64,000 bases of DNA from Mycobacterium sp. UM_WGJ. Lineage in GTDB: Bacteria > Actinomycetota > Actinomycetes > Mycobacteriales > Mycobacteriaceae. The position numbers were made by a program, and so were the translations under genes. Position 1 is the first letter of the stretch. Every line of letters starts with the position of its first letter. Below, one piece after another: positions 8,269 to 16,942 of the stretch. The notes under the pieces are model-generated. The model had not been told where the DNA came from. It saw only the letters and a list, made by a program, of their open reading frames with translations, and did not search any database. The stretch is taken from contig NZ_AUWR01000032.1 of assembly GCF_000455125.1 (NCBI RefSeq), positions 40,028 to 104,027 on the forward strand, given 5' to 3'.

Positions 8269-9966
8269 ATGCTGACCCGCCTCGTTCGAATCCAACTCGG
8301 GATCTTCGCCGTGGTCACAGTGCTGGCCGTCGGTGCGATCTCGATCTTCTATCTGCACGCGCCGAGCCGGCTGGGCATCGGCACCTACACGGTGACGGCC
8401 GACTTCATCGGTGGCGGCGGCATCTATAAGAGCGCCAATGTCACCTACCGCGGCGTGACCGTGGGCCGGGTGGAGTCGGTCCGGCTCGGTGACAACGGTG
8501 TCGACGCCGCGATGCGCCTCAACAGCTCCACCAAGATCCCCGGCAATGTGACCGCCACGGTCAAGAGCATGTCCGCGATCGGCGAACAGTTCATCGATCT
8601 GGTGCCACCGTCGGGAGATCCGGCCGCGGGCGTGCTGCGCAACGGCGCGCGCATCGGTCAGGACCGTACCGCGATCGGCCAGGACATCGCCGGAATGCTT
8701 GACGAGGCACAGTCGCTGGTAAACAGCATCGGCAACAGCCGCCTGCGTGATCTGCTGCGCAGCGCCTTCGAAGGATTCAACGGGTCTGGCCAGGAGTTGG
8801 CCCGGATGATCTCGTCATCGCGGCAGCTGATCGATGAGGCCAATGCCAACTACGACGCGACGTCGACACTGATCGACCAGGTAGAGCCCTTCTTGGATGC
8901 TCAGATCCGCAGCGGGGACGACATCAAGAAGCTGTCCCGGTCATTGGCGGCGGTCACCACCGAGGTGCGCAAAGCCGACCCGCAGCTGCGTGAGGTGCTG
9001 CAGACCCTGCCCAGCGTCACCGACGAGGTCAACACCACCTTCGAGGGGATCCGGGCATCCTTTCCGACGCTGGCTGCCAGCATCGCGAACTTCGGCCGCG
9101 TCGGGGTCATCTACCGCAACTCCATCGAGCAGGCGCTGGTGGTGTTTCCCGCGCTGATGGCCGCGCTGATCACCGTCGCCGGCGGCACGCCGATGGACGA
9201 GGGCGCCAAGCTGGACTTCAAGATCGACATGCATGACCCGCCTCCGTGCACGGTCGGCTTCCTGCCGTTCACCGAGATGCGCACGCCGGCCGACGAGACG
9301 GTCCGTGATCTGCCCAAGGGGCTGTACTGCAAGGCCGCGCAGAATGATCCGACCGCGGTGCGCGGCGCACGCAACTACCCGTGCATGGAATACCCGGGCA
9401 AGCGGGCGCCCACCATCCAGCTCTGCCGCGATCCGCAGGGCTTTGTCCCGATCGGCAGCAACGCCTGGCGCGGCCCGCCAGTCCCGTATGACACCCCGAT
9501 CACCGACCCGCGGATGCTGAATCCGATGAATAAATTCCCGTACATCCCGCCGTCTGCGGACTACGACCCGGGCCCTCCGGTCGTGGCGCTGCCGCCGGGG
9601 GTGCCTGCGGGACCGGGACCGGCACCCAACCCGCCGTTCCCGCTGCCGTACCCGCCGAACGAGCTCGGCCCCAACCCGCCGGCGCCGTGGCCGTACTACG
9701 CGCCGCCGGACCAGAACATGCCGACCAGCCCTGGCGGCAACGGGGGCCTGCCCGCCTACGGACGTGACCCCGCGCCGGGACCGGCTGCCGGTCCGGCTCC
9801 GGGGCCGCTGCCTGCCGAGGCCAACGGTGTCGCCTACAGCACCTACGACCGGTCCGGCAAGTTCGTGGATCCGGTCGGCAACAGTGGCGTGTTCGTCTCC
9901 GGCTCAGACAAGTGGCTGCCCGCGGAGAACTGGGCTGATCTGATGCTCGCGCCGAGGCAGACGTGA
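8269..9966 (+). CDS. mce4F: Mce4F, terminal MCE-domain subunit with proline-rich tail
   Basis: This 565-residue protein has an anchor segment near residues 10-30, an MCE domain (GGIYKSANVTYRGVTVGRVESV), a helical region, and then a cysteine-bearing stretch (PPCTVGFLP, GLYCKAA, NYPCMEYPGKRAP) typical of MceF. The C-terminal third is very rich in proline and glycine with PGP and PAP repeats, and probably forms an extended tail in the outer envelope. Its stop overlaps the GTG of the next gene. Confidence 0.92.
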   Translation: MLTRLVRIQLGIFAVVTVLAVGAISIFYLHAPSRLGIGTYTVTADFIGGGGIYKSANVTYRGVTVGRVESVRLGDNGVDAAMRLNSSTKIPGNVTATVKSMSAIGEQFIDLVPPSGDPAAGVLRNGARIGQDRTAIGQDIAGMLDEAQSLVNSIGNSRLRDLLRSAFEGFNGSGQELARMISSSRQLIDEANANYDATSTLIDQVEPFLDAQIRSGDDIKKLSRSLAAVTTEVRKADPQLREVLQTLPSVTDEVNTTFEGIRASFPTLAASIANFGRVGVIYRNSIEQALVVFPALMAALITVAGGTPMDEGAKLDFKIDMHDPPPCTVGFLPFTEMRTPADETVRDLPKGLYCKAAQNDPTAVRGARNYPCMEYPGKRAPTIQLCRDPQGFVPIGSNAWRGPPVPYDTPITDPRMLNPMNKFPYIPPSADYDPGPPVVALPPGVPAGPGPAPNPPFPLPYPPNELGPNPPAPWPYYAPPDQNMPTSPGGNGGLPAYGRDPAPGPAAGPAPGPLPAEANGVAYSTYDRSGKFVDPVGNSGVFVSGSDKWLPAENWADLMLAPRQT

Positions 9967-10634
9967 GCGGACCCGACGACGCGAAGGTCCGGCGCCGGGC
10001 CTCGCGGGCTGCGGGACCAGCGGGGGAGGCCGGTGAGACGACGCCGACCGCGGTACGGATTCCGCCACCCAGCCGCGCTGCGGTACGGGCGGTCCGGCCG
10101 GCCGGACCACCGCCGCGGCGGCAGCCCAACGCCGGCAAGACAGCGCAACTGGCGGGTGTGGTTGGACTGGCGGCGTGGGTCTTGTTGGGCGGGATGGTCG
10201 CCGTACTCGGCGTGCAACACCGGCATGCCGATGCAGCACACCAGCGCGATCAGCGATTCGTCGACACGGCGGTGCAGACGGTGCTGAATATGTACACCTA
10301 TACGCCCGACACCATCAACGAGCAGGTGGATCGCTTCGTGGCCGGCACCAGCGGTCCACTGCGCGACACGATGGCGGCCAACTCCGAAAATCTCAAGGCC
10401 TTGCTGCGAGAGACCAAGCACAGCTCTGAGGCCGTCATCAATGGCAAGGCATTGGAGGGCATCGACAACGTCGCCGGCAACGCGTCGGTGCTGGTGGCGA
10501 TACGCGCTACCGCCACTGATGCGGACGGAGTCAATAAGCCCTCGCAGCCCTACGCGTTGCGGGTCATCGTGCATGAAGACGGCAACGGCGATATGACCGC
10601 ATACGACCTGAAGTGGCCGGGGGGCAGCGGATGA
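9963..10634 (+). CDS. Mce-associated membrane protein (Rv3493c-like)
   Basis: This 223-residue protein has a basic, Pro/Ala-rich cytoplasmic N-terminus of about 60 residues, one transmembrane helix at about 62-84, and a periplasmic domain of the Mce-associated (Mam/OMAM) type with the pattern FVDTAVQTVLNMYTYTPDTI. Such proteins stabilise Mce complexes. The GTG start overlaps the mce4F stop, so it is part of the operon. The domain resembles SnoaL/NTF2-like folds, but I cannot confirm that from sequence alone. Confidence 0.85.
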   Translation: MSGPDDAKVRRRASRAAGPAGEAGETTPTAVRIPPPSRAAVRAVRPAGPPPRRQPNAGKTAQLAGVVGLAAWVLLGGMVAVLGVQHRHADAAHQRDQRFVDTAVQTVLNMYTYTPDTINEQVDRFVAGTSGPLRDTMAANSENLKALLRETKHSSEAVINGKALEGIDNVAGNASVLVAIRATATDADGVNKPSQPYALRVIVHEDGNGDMTAYDLKWPGGSG

Positions 10635-11119
10635 CACGGCGGTGGATGTGGCTGGCCGTCCTCGTGGGAGTTCTCGGTGGGTTCGTGGGTCTGGGAGCTG
10701 CGGCGGGATCGCTGTATTGGAGCCGAGTCGAGGCGCGTGGTGAGCAGACGACACGCTCGGAGTTGGTCAGGCTGACCGCCGATGAGATCCCCAAGGTCTT
10801 GGGCTATGAGTACAAGACGGTGGAGCGCAGCCTGACCGAGACCTACCCGCTGTTCACCGGGGACTATCGCCGCGAGTTCGAGGCCCGCGCCATGAACGAG
10901 ATCATTCCGCAGGCCCGCGAGAAGCAGTTGGTGAACCAGGTCGACGTCGTCGGCGTCGGCGCCATGGCTGCCCGCCGGACGTCGGGCTCGGTGCTGGTGT
11001 TCGTCAACCGCACCGTGACGGGCAAGTCCAAGGAGAAGTACTACGAGGGCAGCCGCCTGCGGGTTGATTTCCGCAAGATCGACCGCAAGTGGCTGATCAG
11101 CAATATCGCGCCGATCTAG
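10631..11119 (+). CDS. Mce-associated membrane protein (Rv3492c-like)
   Basis: This 162-residue protein has an N-terminal transmembrane helix at about residues 5-25 and a periplasmic domain ending FRKIDRKWLISNIAPI, the standard ending of the Mce-associated family. I chose the ATG at 10631, which overlaps the previous stop as ATGA; an in-frame GTG at 10613 is possible but less likely. It probably forms a pair with the preceding gene, as in other mce loci, supporting assembly of the Mce4 complex. Confidence 0.85.
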   Translation: MTRRWMWLAVLVGVLGGFVGLGAAAGSLYWSRVEARGEQTTRSELVRLTADEIPKVLGYEYKTVERSLTETYPLFTGDYRREFEARAMNEIIPQAREKQLVNQVDVVGVGAMAARRTSGSVLVFVNRTVTGKSKEKYYEGSRLRVDFRKIDRKWLISNIAPI

Positions 11120-11136
11120 CTGAAAGGATGAGCGCC

Positions 11137-11676
11137 ATGGGGAAACTCGTTCGTGGGCTGGCCATCTTGGCTGCGGCGATGACGGCGGCCACCGGCCTGG
11201 CGGTCCAGGCCGGCGCCGATGACGACGCGATACCGGAAGGAACGATCGAGGGCGTCTACACCTACAACGACGGTGTCAAGACGGCGACCTGGAAGATCTA
11301 CCCGCTGTGCGTGCCGACGGTGGGTGACGGCCGGGTTCCGCTGCACACGGCGGTGGGCTGCAAACTGCAGGTCGAAAGTAACGGGCCTCCGGGACAGGCT
11401 GGGGCATACCGGTTGGCCAACGGTCGGTGGACCTACAAGACCCCGTTGCTGGCGGGCACCAGGTGCTCGAACGGCGGCACTGCCGGCAGCGAGGAGATGT
11501 ATCAGTTCGATCTGTCCCTCAACGGCACTTACACCACCTCCCACAACGCGGTGTGCGGGCTGCAGCCCGGGTTGGAGAAGCGGCCGTTCACGCTGACCTT
11601 CGTATCGCCGCTGCCGGTCCCGGTCATCCACTATCCGCTGAATTGCCAGGACAACCCAATCCACCTGTGCAGCTGA
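11137..11676 (+). CDS. Secreted four-cysteine protein (Rv3491-like)
   Basis: This 179-residue product has a classical signal peptide (hydrophobic residues about 6-24, cleavage probably after GLAVQAGA). The mature part shows the pattern G-x-Y-T, W-K-I, then spaced cysteines and a PFTLTF motif near the end. Two other proteins in this window (the minus-strand genes at 16444 and 27241) share the pattern, so it is one of a small paralogous family that sits beside mce operons. The function is unknown. ATG 11137 is preferred over 11128 because the AAAGG at 11123-11127 is then 9 nt away. Confidence 0.8.
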   Translation: MGKLVRGLAILAAAMTAATGLAVQAGADDDAIPEGTIEGVYTYNDGVKTATWKIYPLCVPTVGDGRVPLHTAVGCKLQVESNGPPGQAGAYRLANGRWTYKTPLLAGTRCSNGGTAGSEEMYQFDLSLNGTYTTSHNAVCGLQPGLEKRPFTLTFVSPLPVPVIHYPLNCQDNPIHLCS

Positions 11677-11696
11677 GTGTCACCGGCCGTTGGGCA

Positions 11697-13133
11697 TTAC
11701 TCCGCGGAGTCGGCGAGTGCACCAAGGAAGGAGCGGGCCCAACGGTCTACGTCGTGGGCCAGCACCTGACGGCGCAGCGCCCGCATCCGCCGGCGCCCTT
11801 CTTCAGGAGTCTGGTTGACCGCGGCCTCGATAACATCCTTGACGCACTCGAGGTCGTGCGGGTTGACCAGGTAGGCCTGGCGTAATTCTGCTGCAGCGCC
11901 GGTGAATTCGCTGAGGACCAAGGCGCCGCCCAGGTCGCTGCGGCAGGCCACGTATTCCTTGGCGACCAAATTCATCCCGTCGCGCAGCGGGGTCACCAGC
12001 ATGACGTCGCTGGCCACGAAGAATGCGATCAGTTCGTCGCGGGGGACCGGGCGGTGCAGGTAGTGCACCACCGGGTGGCCGACCTCGCTGTACTCGCCGT
12101 TGATATGCCCGACTTGGCGTTCGATGTCGTCGCGCAGGATCTGGTAGCTCTCCACCCGCTCGCGGCTCGGCGTCGCCAGCTGCACCAGCACGGTGTCGTC
12201 GCGCTTGGCCCGTCCCTCAGCCAGCAGCTCGTTGAACGCCTTGAGCCGGACGTCGATGCCCTTGGTGTAATCCAGGCGGTCCACGCCGAGCAGAACCTTG
12301 CGCGGATGACCCAGCTCGGCCCGAATCTCCTTGGCGCGCCGCCGGATCCCGCGTTCCCTGGCCTTGCGGTCGAGTTCGCCGGAGTCGATCGAGATGGGGA
12401 AGGCGCCCACCCGGACCGTGCGGTCGGTCAGCCGCACCTCACCGAACCGGCTGCGCACCCCGACCGACCCTCGCGAGGTGACGGCGCCGGCCAGATTGCG
12501 GGCCAGGAACAAGAAGTTCTGGGCTCCGCCGGCCAGGTGAAAACCGACCAGGTCGGCGCCGAGCAGGCCGTCGACGATCTCGGCGCGCCACGGCAGCTGC
12601 ATGAACAGCTCCACCGGCGGGAACGGGATGTGCAGGAAGAAGCCGATAGTCAGATCTGGCCGCAGATCGCGCAGCATCTTGGGCACCAACTGCAATTGAT
12701 AGTCCTGGACCCACACCGTGGCGCCAGGCGCGGCGGCGCGCGATGTGGCCTCGGCGAAGCGACGGTTGACGTCGACGTAACGGTCCCACCACTGCCGGTG
12801 GTAGATCGGTTTGACGATCACGTCGTGATACAGCGGCCACAGGGTGGCGTTGGAGAAGCCCTCGTAGTACTCGGCGATATCGGTGGTGTCCAGCGGAACC
12901 GGATGCAGCCGCAGGTCCTCGATGTCGATCGGCCCGTCGGGCGCCTCCAGGCTGCCGGGCCAGCCGACCCAGGCGCCGCGGCGCTTACGCAGCAGGGGCT
13001 CCAGCGCGGTCACCAATCCGCCGGGGCTGCGCTTCCACGCCGTCGTACCGTCGGCGAGCACCTCGATGTCGATCGGCAGCCGGTTGGCCACGACGACGAA
13101 ATCGGACTCCCCCCGCGGCGCCGACTCCGGCAT
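11697..13133 (-). CDS. otsA: Trehalose-6-phosphate synthase OtsA
   Basis: This 478-residue GT20 glycosyltransferase makes trehalose 6-phosphate from an NDP-glucose and glucose 6-phosphate, the first step of the OtsAB trehalose pathway. Family motifs are clear: VVVANRLP near the N-terminus, SPGGLVTAL for substrate binding, [20 protein letters not shown] and [12 protein letters not shown]. It runs convergently to the mce4 operon with 20 nt between the stops. Its ATG directly follows the stop of the small upstream gene, so the two are co-transcribed. Confidence 0.95.
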   Translation of the reverse strand: MPESAPRGESDFVVVANRLPIDIEVLADGTTAWKRSPGGLVTALEPLLRKRRGAWVGWPGSLEAPDGPIDIEDLRLHPVPLDTTDIAEYYEGFSNATLWPLYHDVIVKPIYHRQWWDRYVDVNRRFAEATSRAAAPGATVWVQDYQLQLVPKMLRDLRPDLTIGFFLHIPFPPVELFMQLPWRAEIVDGLLGADLVGFHLAGGAQNFLFLARNLAGAVTSRGSVGVRSRFGEVRLTDRTVRVGAFPISIDSGELDRKARERGIRRRAKEIRAELGHPRKVLLGVDRLDYTKGIDVRLKAFNELLAEGRAKRDDTVLVQLATPSRERVESYQILRDDIERQVGHINGEYSEVGHPVVHYLHRPVPRDELIAFFVASDVMLVTPLRDGMNLVAKEYVACRSDLGGALVLSEFTGAAAELRQAYLVNPHDLECVKDVIEAAVNQTPEEGRRRMRALRRQVLAHDVDRWARSFLGALADSAE

Positions 13134-13307
13134 CTACGCTCCGTTCTTGTCGGGTGTTGCGGGCCCGATCCCCAGCATGGACAGGAACACCCGACACTCG
13201 TCGGCGTCCTCGGCGTAGGCGGCAACCACTCGCCGGGCCTGGCGCGCGGTGCTGTCGGCCAGCGGTTCCACGTCCTCGATGTCGGCGGGTTCGGATTTAG
13301 CAGGCAT
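13134..13307 (-). CDS. Small conserved protein upstream of otsA (Rv3489-like)
   Basis: This 57-residue acidic protein (starting MPAKSEPADIEDVEP) runs directly into otsA: its stop is followed with no gap by the otsA ATG. M. tuberculosis has a similar tiny gene, Rv3489, at the same place. No domain is recognisable; a helix spanning RQARRVVAAYAEDADECRVFL is likely. Conservation of position and the coupled layout are the reasons to accept it. A role with OtsA is only inferred. Confidence 0.75.
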   Translation of the reverse strand: MPAKSEPADIEDVEPLADSTARQARRVVAAYAEDADECRVFLSMLGIGPATPDKNGA

Positions 13308-13406
13308 GACTCGACTCTAGCGAAGTGCGCGCTGTGTCACACCTGCCTCGGGCAGCTCAGGCCGGCCGCCGTAGCCTGTGAAGCGAAGACGACGAGGGCG
13401 GAGGCA

Positions 13407-14339
13407 ATGGTCACATCGGACACCGCATCGCAGCAGGCCGGCGACAATACGGATCGCCTGGTCGACTACGAAACGCTCGACGACGGGCGTATCGCCCGGA
13501 TCTGGCTGAACCGCCCCGACGTGCACAACGCGCAGAATCGCACCCTGCTGGTGCAGCTCGACGAGGCATTCGGCCGCGCCGAGGCCGATGACGCCGTCCG
13601 GGTGGTGATTCTGGCCGCGCGCGGCAAGAACTTCTCCGCCGGTCACGACCTGGGGTCCGAAGCCACGCTGCTTGAGCGGCGTCCCGGGCCGGCGCAGCAC
13701 CCGACGTTCCAATCCCACGGCGCCACCCGGGAGCCGGTCGTGGAGAAGACCTATCTGCAGGAGTGGCACTTCTTCTTCCAGAACACCTGCCGGTGGCGCG
13801 ACCTGCGCAAGATCACCATCGCTCAGGTGCAGGGCAACGCCATCTCTGCCGGACTGATGTTGATCTGGGCCTGCGACCTGATCGTGGCCGCCGACAACGC
13901 CCGGTTCTCCGACGTGGTCGGGGTGCGGCTGGGCATGCCCGGCGTCGAGTACTACGCCCACCCCTGGGAATTCGGCCCCCGCAAGGCCAAGGAGCTGCTG
14001 CTGACCGGGGACTCGCTGGACGCCGACGAGGCGCACCGGCTGGGCATGGTCTCCAAGGTGTTTCCGACCGACGAGCTGGCGGACAAGACGCTGGAGTTCG
14101 CCCGGCGCATCGCCAAACTGCCCACCATGGCCGCGCTGCTGATCAAGGATTCGGTGAACGGCGCCGCCGATGCGATGGGCTTCACCGAGGCGCTGCGGCA
14201 CGGCTTCCACATCCATCAGCTGGGTCACGCGCACTGGTCGGCCCACAACGAGAACCGCGCCCCGCTGGGGTTGCCCCCTGACGTCGAGGACTGGCGTACC
14301 GCCGGGCCCACCGCCGTGGCCCGCCGCGACCAACCCTGA
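13407..14339 (+). CDS. Enoyl-CoA hydratase/isomerase family protein (EchA)
   Basis: This 310-residue crotonase-family protein shows the two oxyanion-hole segments, FSAGHDLG and the later QGNAISAGLMLIWACDLIVAAD. It carries an insertion after the first motif and a C-terminal HWSAHNENRAP tail, both found in the longer mycobacterial EchA group. It would hydrate or isomerise an enoyl-CoA in beta-oxidation. I chose ATG 13407; a much longer in-frame opening from 12054 lies antisense to otsA and is rejected. It is divergent from the otsA pair across a 99-nt gap. Confidence 0.85.
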   Translation: MVTSDTASQQAGDNTDRLVDYETLDDGRIARIWLNRPDVHNAQNRTLLVQLDEAFGRAEADDAVRVVILAARGKNFSAGHDLGSEATLLERRPGPAQHPTFQSHGATREPVVEKTYLQEWHFFFQNTCRWRDLRKITIAQVQGNAISAGLMLIWACDLIVAADNARFSDVVGVRLGMPGVEYYAHPWEFGPRKAKELLLTGDSLDADEAHRLGMVSKVFPTDELADKTLEFARRIAKLPTMAALLIKDSVNGAADAMGFTEALRHGFHIHQLGHAHWSAHNENRAPLGLPPDVEDWRTAGPTAVARRDQP

Positions 14340-14368
14340 GCTGGGGGCCGGAGGCATGGTTCGATAGG

Positions 14369-14382
14369 TAGAACCTGTTTCA
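14369..14382. promoter_or_regulatory. KstR-type operator before the SDR gene at 14404
   Basis: TAGAACCTGTTTCA fits the KstR consensus TnnAACnnGTTnnA at all fixed positions. It lies 22 nt upstream of the GTG of the following SDR gene, close enough to block transcription or initiation. It suggests that this SDR belongs to the sterol regulon. No convincing -35/-10 pair could be assigned. Confidence 0.55.
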
Positions 14383-14403
14383 GTTTCGACGTGAGGGGTC
14401 GGT

Positions 14404-15225
14404 GTGCAGCTTTCCTTTGAAGACCGCAGCTACCTGGTCACCGGCGGCGGCAGCGGGATCGGCAAGGCCGTGGCCGCCGCGCTGGCCGCCGCCGGCGCCG
14501 ATGTCCTGATCGTCGGACGAGACGCCGATCGATTGGCGAATGTGGCCGCCGAGCTCGGCGAGAGGGTTCGCCACCTGCCGACCGACGTCACCGACGAGGA
14601 CAGCGTGATCGCCGCCGTCGATGCCGCCGTGACCAAACACGGCCGACTGCACGGCGTGGTGCACTGCGCGGGTGGCTCGCTGACCATCGGGCCGATCACC
14701 CAGATCGACTCGGAGTTGTGGCGGCGCACCGTCGACCTCAACGTCAACGGCACCTTGTATTTGCTCAAGCACGCCGGCCGGGCGTTGGTGCGCGGCGGCG
14801 GCGGCTCATTCGTCGGGATCTCCTCGATCGCGGCCAGCAACACCCACCGCTGGTTCGGCGCCTACGGCCCCACCAAGTCGGCGCTGGACCACATGATGCA
14901 GCTGGCCGCCGACGAGCTGGGTGCCTCCTGGGTGCGGGTCAACAGCATCCGTCCCGGCCTCACCCGCACCGAGCTGGTCGCCCCGATCCTGGACTCGCCC
15001 GAGCTCAGCGAGGACTACCGCATCTGTACGCCGCTGCCGCGGCCCGGCGAGGTCGAGGACGTCGCCAACCTGGCGCTGTTCCTGCTCAGTGACGCGGCCG
15101 GCTACATCACCGGTCAGGTCATCAACGTCGACGGCGGGCAGATGCTGCGCCGCGGCCCGGACTTCTCGTCGATGTTGGAACCGGCGTTCGGGGCCGATGG
15201 GCTACGGGGAGTCGTCGAAGGTTAG
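14404..15225 (+). CDS. SDR-family oxidoreductase
   Basis: This 273-residue NAD(P)-dependent short-chain dehydrogenase has the Rossmann motif TGGGSGIGKA near residue 14, the catalytic serine in GISSIAAS and the YGPTK (YxxxK) pair, and ends its core with VINVDGGQ. The GTG start follows GACGTGAGGGG. A KstR-type box sits just upstream, so a sterol-related hydroxyacyl or hydroxysteroid substrate is plausible. The gene's 3' end overlaps an antisense truncated dehydrogenase by 24 nt. Confidence 0.85.
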   Translation: MQLSFEDRSYLVTGGGSGIGKAVAAALAAAGADVLIVGRDADRLANVAAELGERVRHLPTDVTDEDSVIAAVDAAVTKHGRLHGVVHCAGGSLTIGPITQIDSELWRRTVDLNVNGTLYLLKHAGRALVRGGGGSFVGISSIAASNTHRWFGAYGPTKSALDHMMQLAADELGASWVRVNSIRPGLTRTELVAPILDSPELSEDYRICTPLPRPGEVEDVANLALFLLSDAAGYITGQVINVDGGQMLRRGPDFSSMLEPAFGADGLRGVVEG

Positions 15226-15489
15226 CGGCCCGCCGGGCGGTAACGACGCCACGATCCCGCCCGGGCCGAGCGCGACACTCTCAACGGCGTCGTCGTCGGC
15301 AAGCATGGTCTGCACCACGTCGCCGCGGCAGACGTCGGCCACTGTGCGTGCCGCGGTGGCGCCGCGCTGAACCAGGGCGTCCACCTTGACCGCTGACCGG
15401 TTATAGGCGGTCACGGTGTGACCCGCCGCGAGTAGGTTGGCGGCCATGCCGCTTCCCATGTTCCCGAGTCCGATGAATCCGATGTGCAT
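15202..15489 (-). pseudogene. Truncated 3-hydroxyisobutyrate-dehydrogenase-like gene
   Basis: The frame encodes 95 residues that match only the start of the 3-hydroxyisobutyrate/6-phosphogluconate dehydrogenase family: the NAD-binding motif GLGNMG at residues 7-12, AYNRSAVKVDAL and GGIVASLPPGG. Full proteins have about 290 residues with a C-terminal helical domain, absent here. The frame ends inside the neighbouring SDR gene, as if the 3' two thirds were lost by a rearrangement. It is probably non-functional, though expression as a small Rossmann peptide cannot be excluded. Confidence 0.65.
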
Positions 15490-15549
15490 GCTGTCCACCT
15501 TGCCCGGTATGCCTATACGACGGAACGCAACGGTTGAGGAGGGCGTCTC

Positions 15550-16458
15550 ATGGGCGTTTACGCGGTAACCGGGTCGGCATCCGGCATGGGCCGCCAGGCT
15601 GCGGACAAGCTGCGGGCGGCCGGTCACACCGTGATCGGGGTCGACCTGCGCGACGCCGACGTCGTCGCGGACCTCTCGGGTCCCGGCGGGCGCGCGGCGG
15701 CCGCCGAGCAGGTGCTGGCGTTGTGTGGAGGTCACCTGGACGGCGCGGTGCTGGCCGCCGGTGTCGGCCCCACTCCACGGGCGACGGCGCTGATCCTGCA
15801 GGTCAACTACTTCGGGGTGGTCGACCTGCTGCAGGCGTGGCGACCGGCGCTGGCCGCCGCGCCCGGTATCGCCAAAGTCGTCGTGGTTGCCAGCAATTCG
15901 ACCACCACGGTGCCGGCCGTACCGCGGTCCGCGGTACATGCGCTGCTGGCCGGCAAAGCGAACAAGACGGTGCGCCGGTTGCGTCTGTTCGGCCCGGTCG
16001 CGCCGTCGTTCGCGTACGCCGCGTCGAAGATCGCGGTATCGCACTGGGTACGCCGTAACGCCGTCCAGCCGTCGTGGGCAGGGGCAGGTATCCGGCTCAA
16101 CGCGCTGGCACCCGGAGCGATCCTGACGCCGTTGCTGGAAAAGCAGCTCGCCACACCGGCCCAGGAGAAGGCCGTCCGCAGCTTCCCGGTCCCGGTCGGC
16201 GGCTACGGGGATCCCGCCCAGTTGGCAGACTGGATGCTGTTCATGCTTTCCGAAGCCGCCGACTTCCTCTGTGGCAGTGTGGTATTCGTTGACGGTGGCT
16301 CGGACGCCTACTTCCGCGCCGACGACTGGCCGCGCAGTCTGGGCATCTCGCGGGTACCGCGCTACCTGCTGCGGATGAGGTCGTTCGCGAGGACGTCGAA
16401 ACTCAAGCCGGTCGAGACGCAACGGCCGTCAGTCCCGGGTCCATCAGAGGCGAGTTAA
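15550..16458 (+). CDS. SDR-family oxidoreductase, hydroxysteroid-dehydrogenase-like
   Basis: This 302-residue SDR starts MGVYAVTGSASGMGRQ with the cofactor motif TGSASGMG, has a catalytic YAASK pair and ends its core with VVFVDGGSDA. The shortened central region (LDGAVLAAGVGPTP) resembles 3-alpha-hydroxysteroid dehydrogenase-type SDRs. A basic extension of about 35 residues follows. Its end overlaps the antisense secreted-protein gene by 15 nt. The substrate is unknown; a steroid is inferred from the surroundings. Confidence 0.8.
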   Translation: MGVYAVTGSASGMGRQAADKLRAAGHTVIGVDLRDADVVADLSGPGGRAAAAEQVLALCGGHLDGAVLAAGVGPTPRATALILQVNYFGVVDLLQAWRPALAAAPGIAKVVVVASNSTTTVPAVPRSAVHALLAGKANKTVRRLRLFGPVAPSFAYAASKIAVSHWVRRNAVQPSWAGAGIRLNALAPGAILTPLLEKQLATPAQEKAVRSFPVPVGGYGDPAQLADWMLFMLSEAADFLCGSVVFVDGGSDAYFRADDWPRSLGISRVPRYLLRMRSFARTSKLKPVETQRPSVPGPSEAS

Positions 16459-16896
16459 CGTAAACGGGTAGCTCAGCACTCCGCCGGGCGCTCCATTGCA
16501 GCCGACCTCAAACGAGGATGTCAAGGTGCCTTGCAGTGTCGCGGCGTCCCACGAGTACACGTCATGTGTGGGGATTACGGGACCGTAATAGACGTTACCG
16601 CAACGCAATCCATCAGGAATGTCGACAGCCAGCGTGTATCGGCCATCGGCGAGGCGGGCGTCGCCGGAGTATTCGAAAGCTTTGGCCACGGGCATCGGGA
16701 CCGCTTGGATGTGGGCGCAGTCATCCGCTGCCGGCAAGCAGTGCGATACCGCCCAAGCCCAGGTGTGGAAGTCGTAGCGGTCGGGCAGGATGAGTTGGTA
16801 GTTCGCGAAGAACGGTTCGGCATTGCCTGGGGGGCAAGCGAGTGCCCCGGCTGTTGCCACCGCTGCGAGCGCGCACAGCAGACCTGTGGCCTTCAT
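16444..16896 (-). CDS. Secreted four-cysteine protein, paralogue of the mce-linked family
   Basis: This 150-residue protein has a signal peptide (MKATGLLCALAAVATAGALA) and mature cysteines in SHCLP, DDCAH, LRCG and VGCNG. It ends YPFTLTRL. The spacing W-x-V, C, C, C-G, GC, PF-x-LT matches the proteins at 11137 and 27241, so all three appear homologous. It sits on the side of the second mce operon opposite the 27241 copy. Function unknown; secretion is well supported. Confidence 0.75.
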   Translation of the reverse strand: MKATGLLCALAAVATAGALACPPGNAEPFFANYQLILPDRYDFHTWAWAVSHCLPAADDCAHIQAVPMPVAKAFEYSGDARLADGRYTLAVDIPDGLRCGNVYYGPVIPTHDVYSWDAATLQGTLTSSFEVGCNGAPGGVLSYPFTLTRL

Positions 16897-16942
16897 TCTG
16901 GTCCTCCGTCGGTTGTCACTGGCTGGCGCTGCGCGGCGTCCC

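Noticed and set aside
12054-13406. Long N-terminal extension of the enoyl-CoA hydratase frame
   Set aside because: It lies antisense to otsA and its small partner gene and has no crotonase-like content. ATG 13407 gives a normal EchA start.
15490-16422. Upstream extension of the truncated 3-hydroxyisobutyrate-dehydrogenase-like frame
   Set aside because: The part before ATG 15489 is antisense to the SDR at 15550 and Arg/Gly/Asp-rich, without similarity to the dehydrogenase family.
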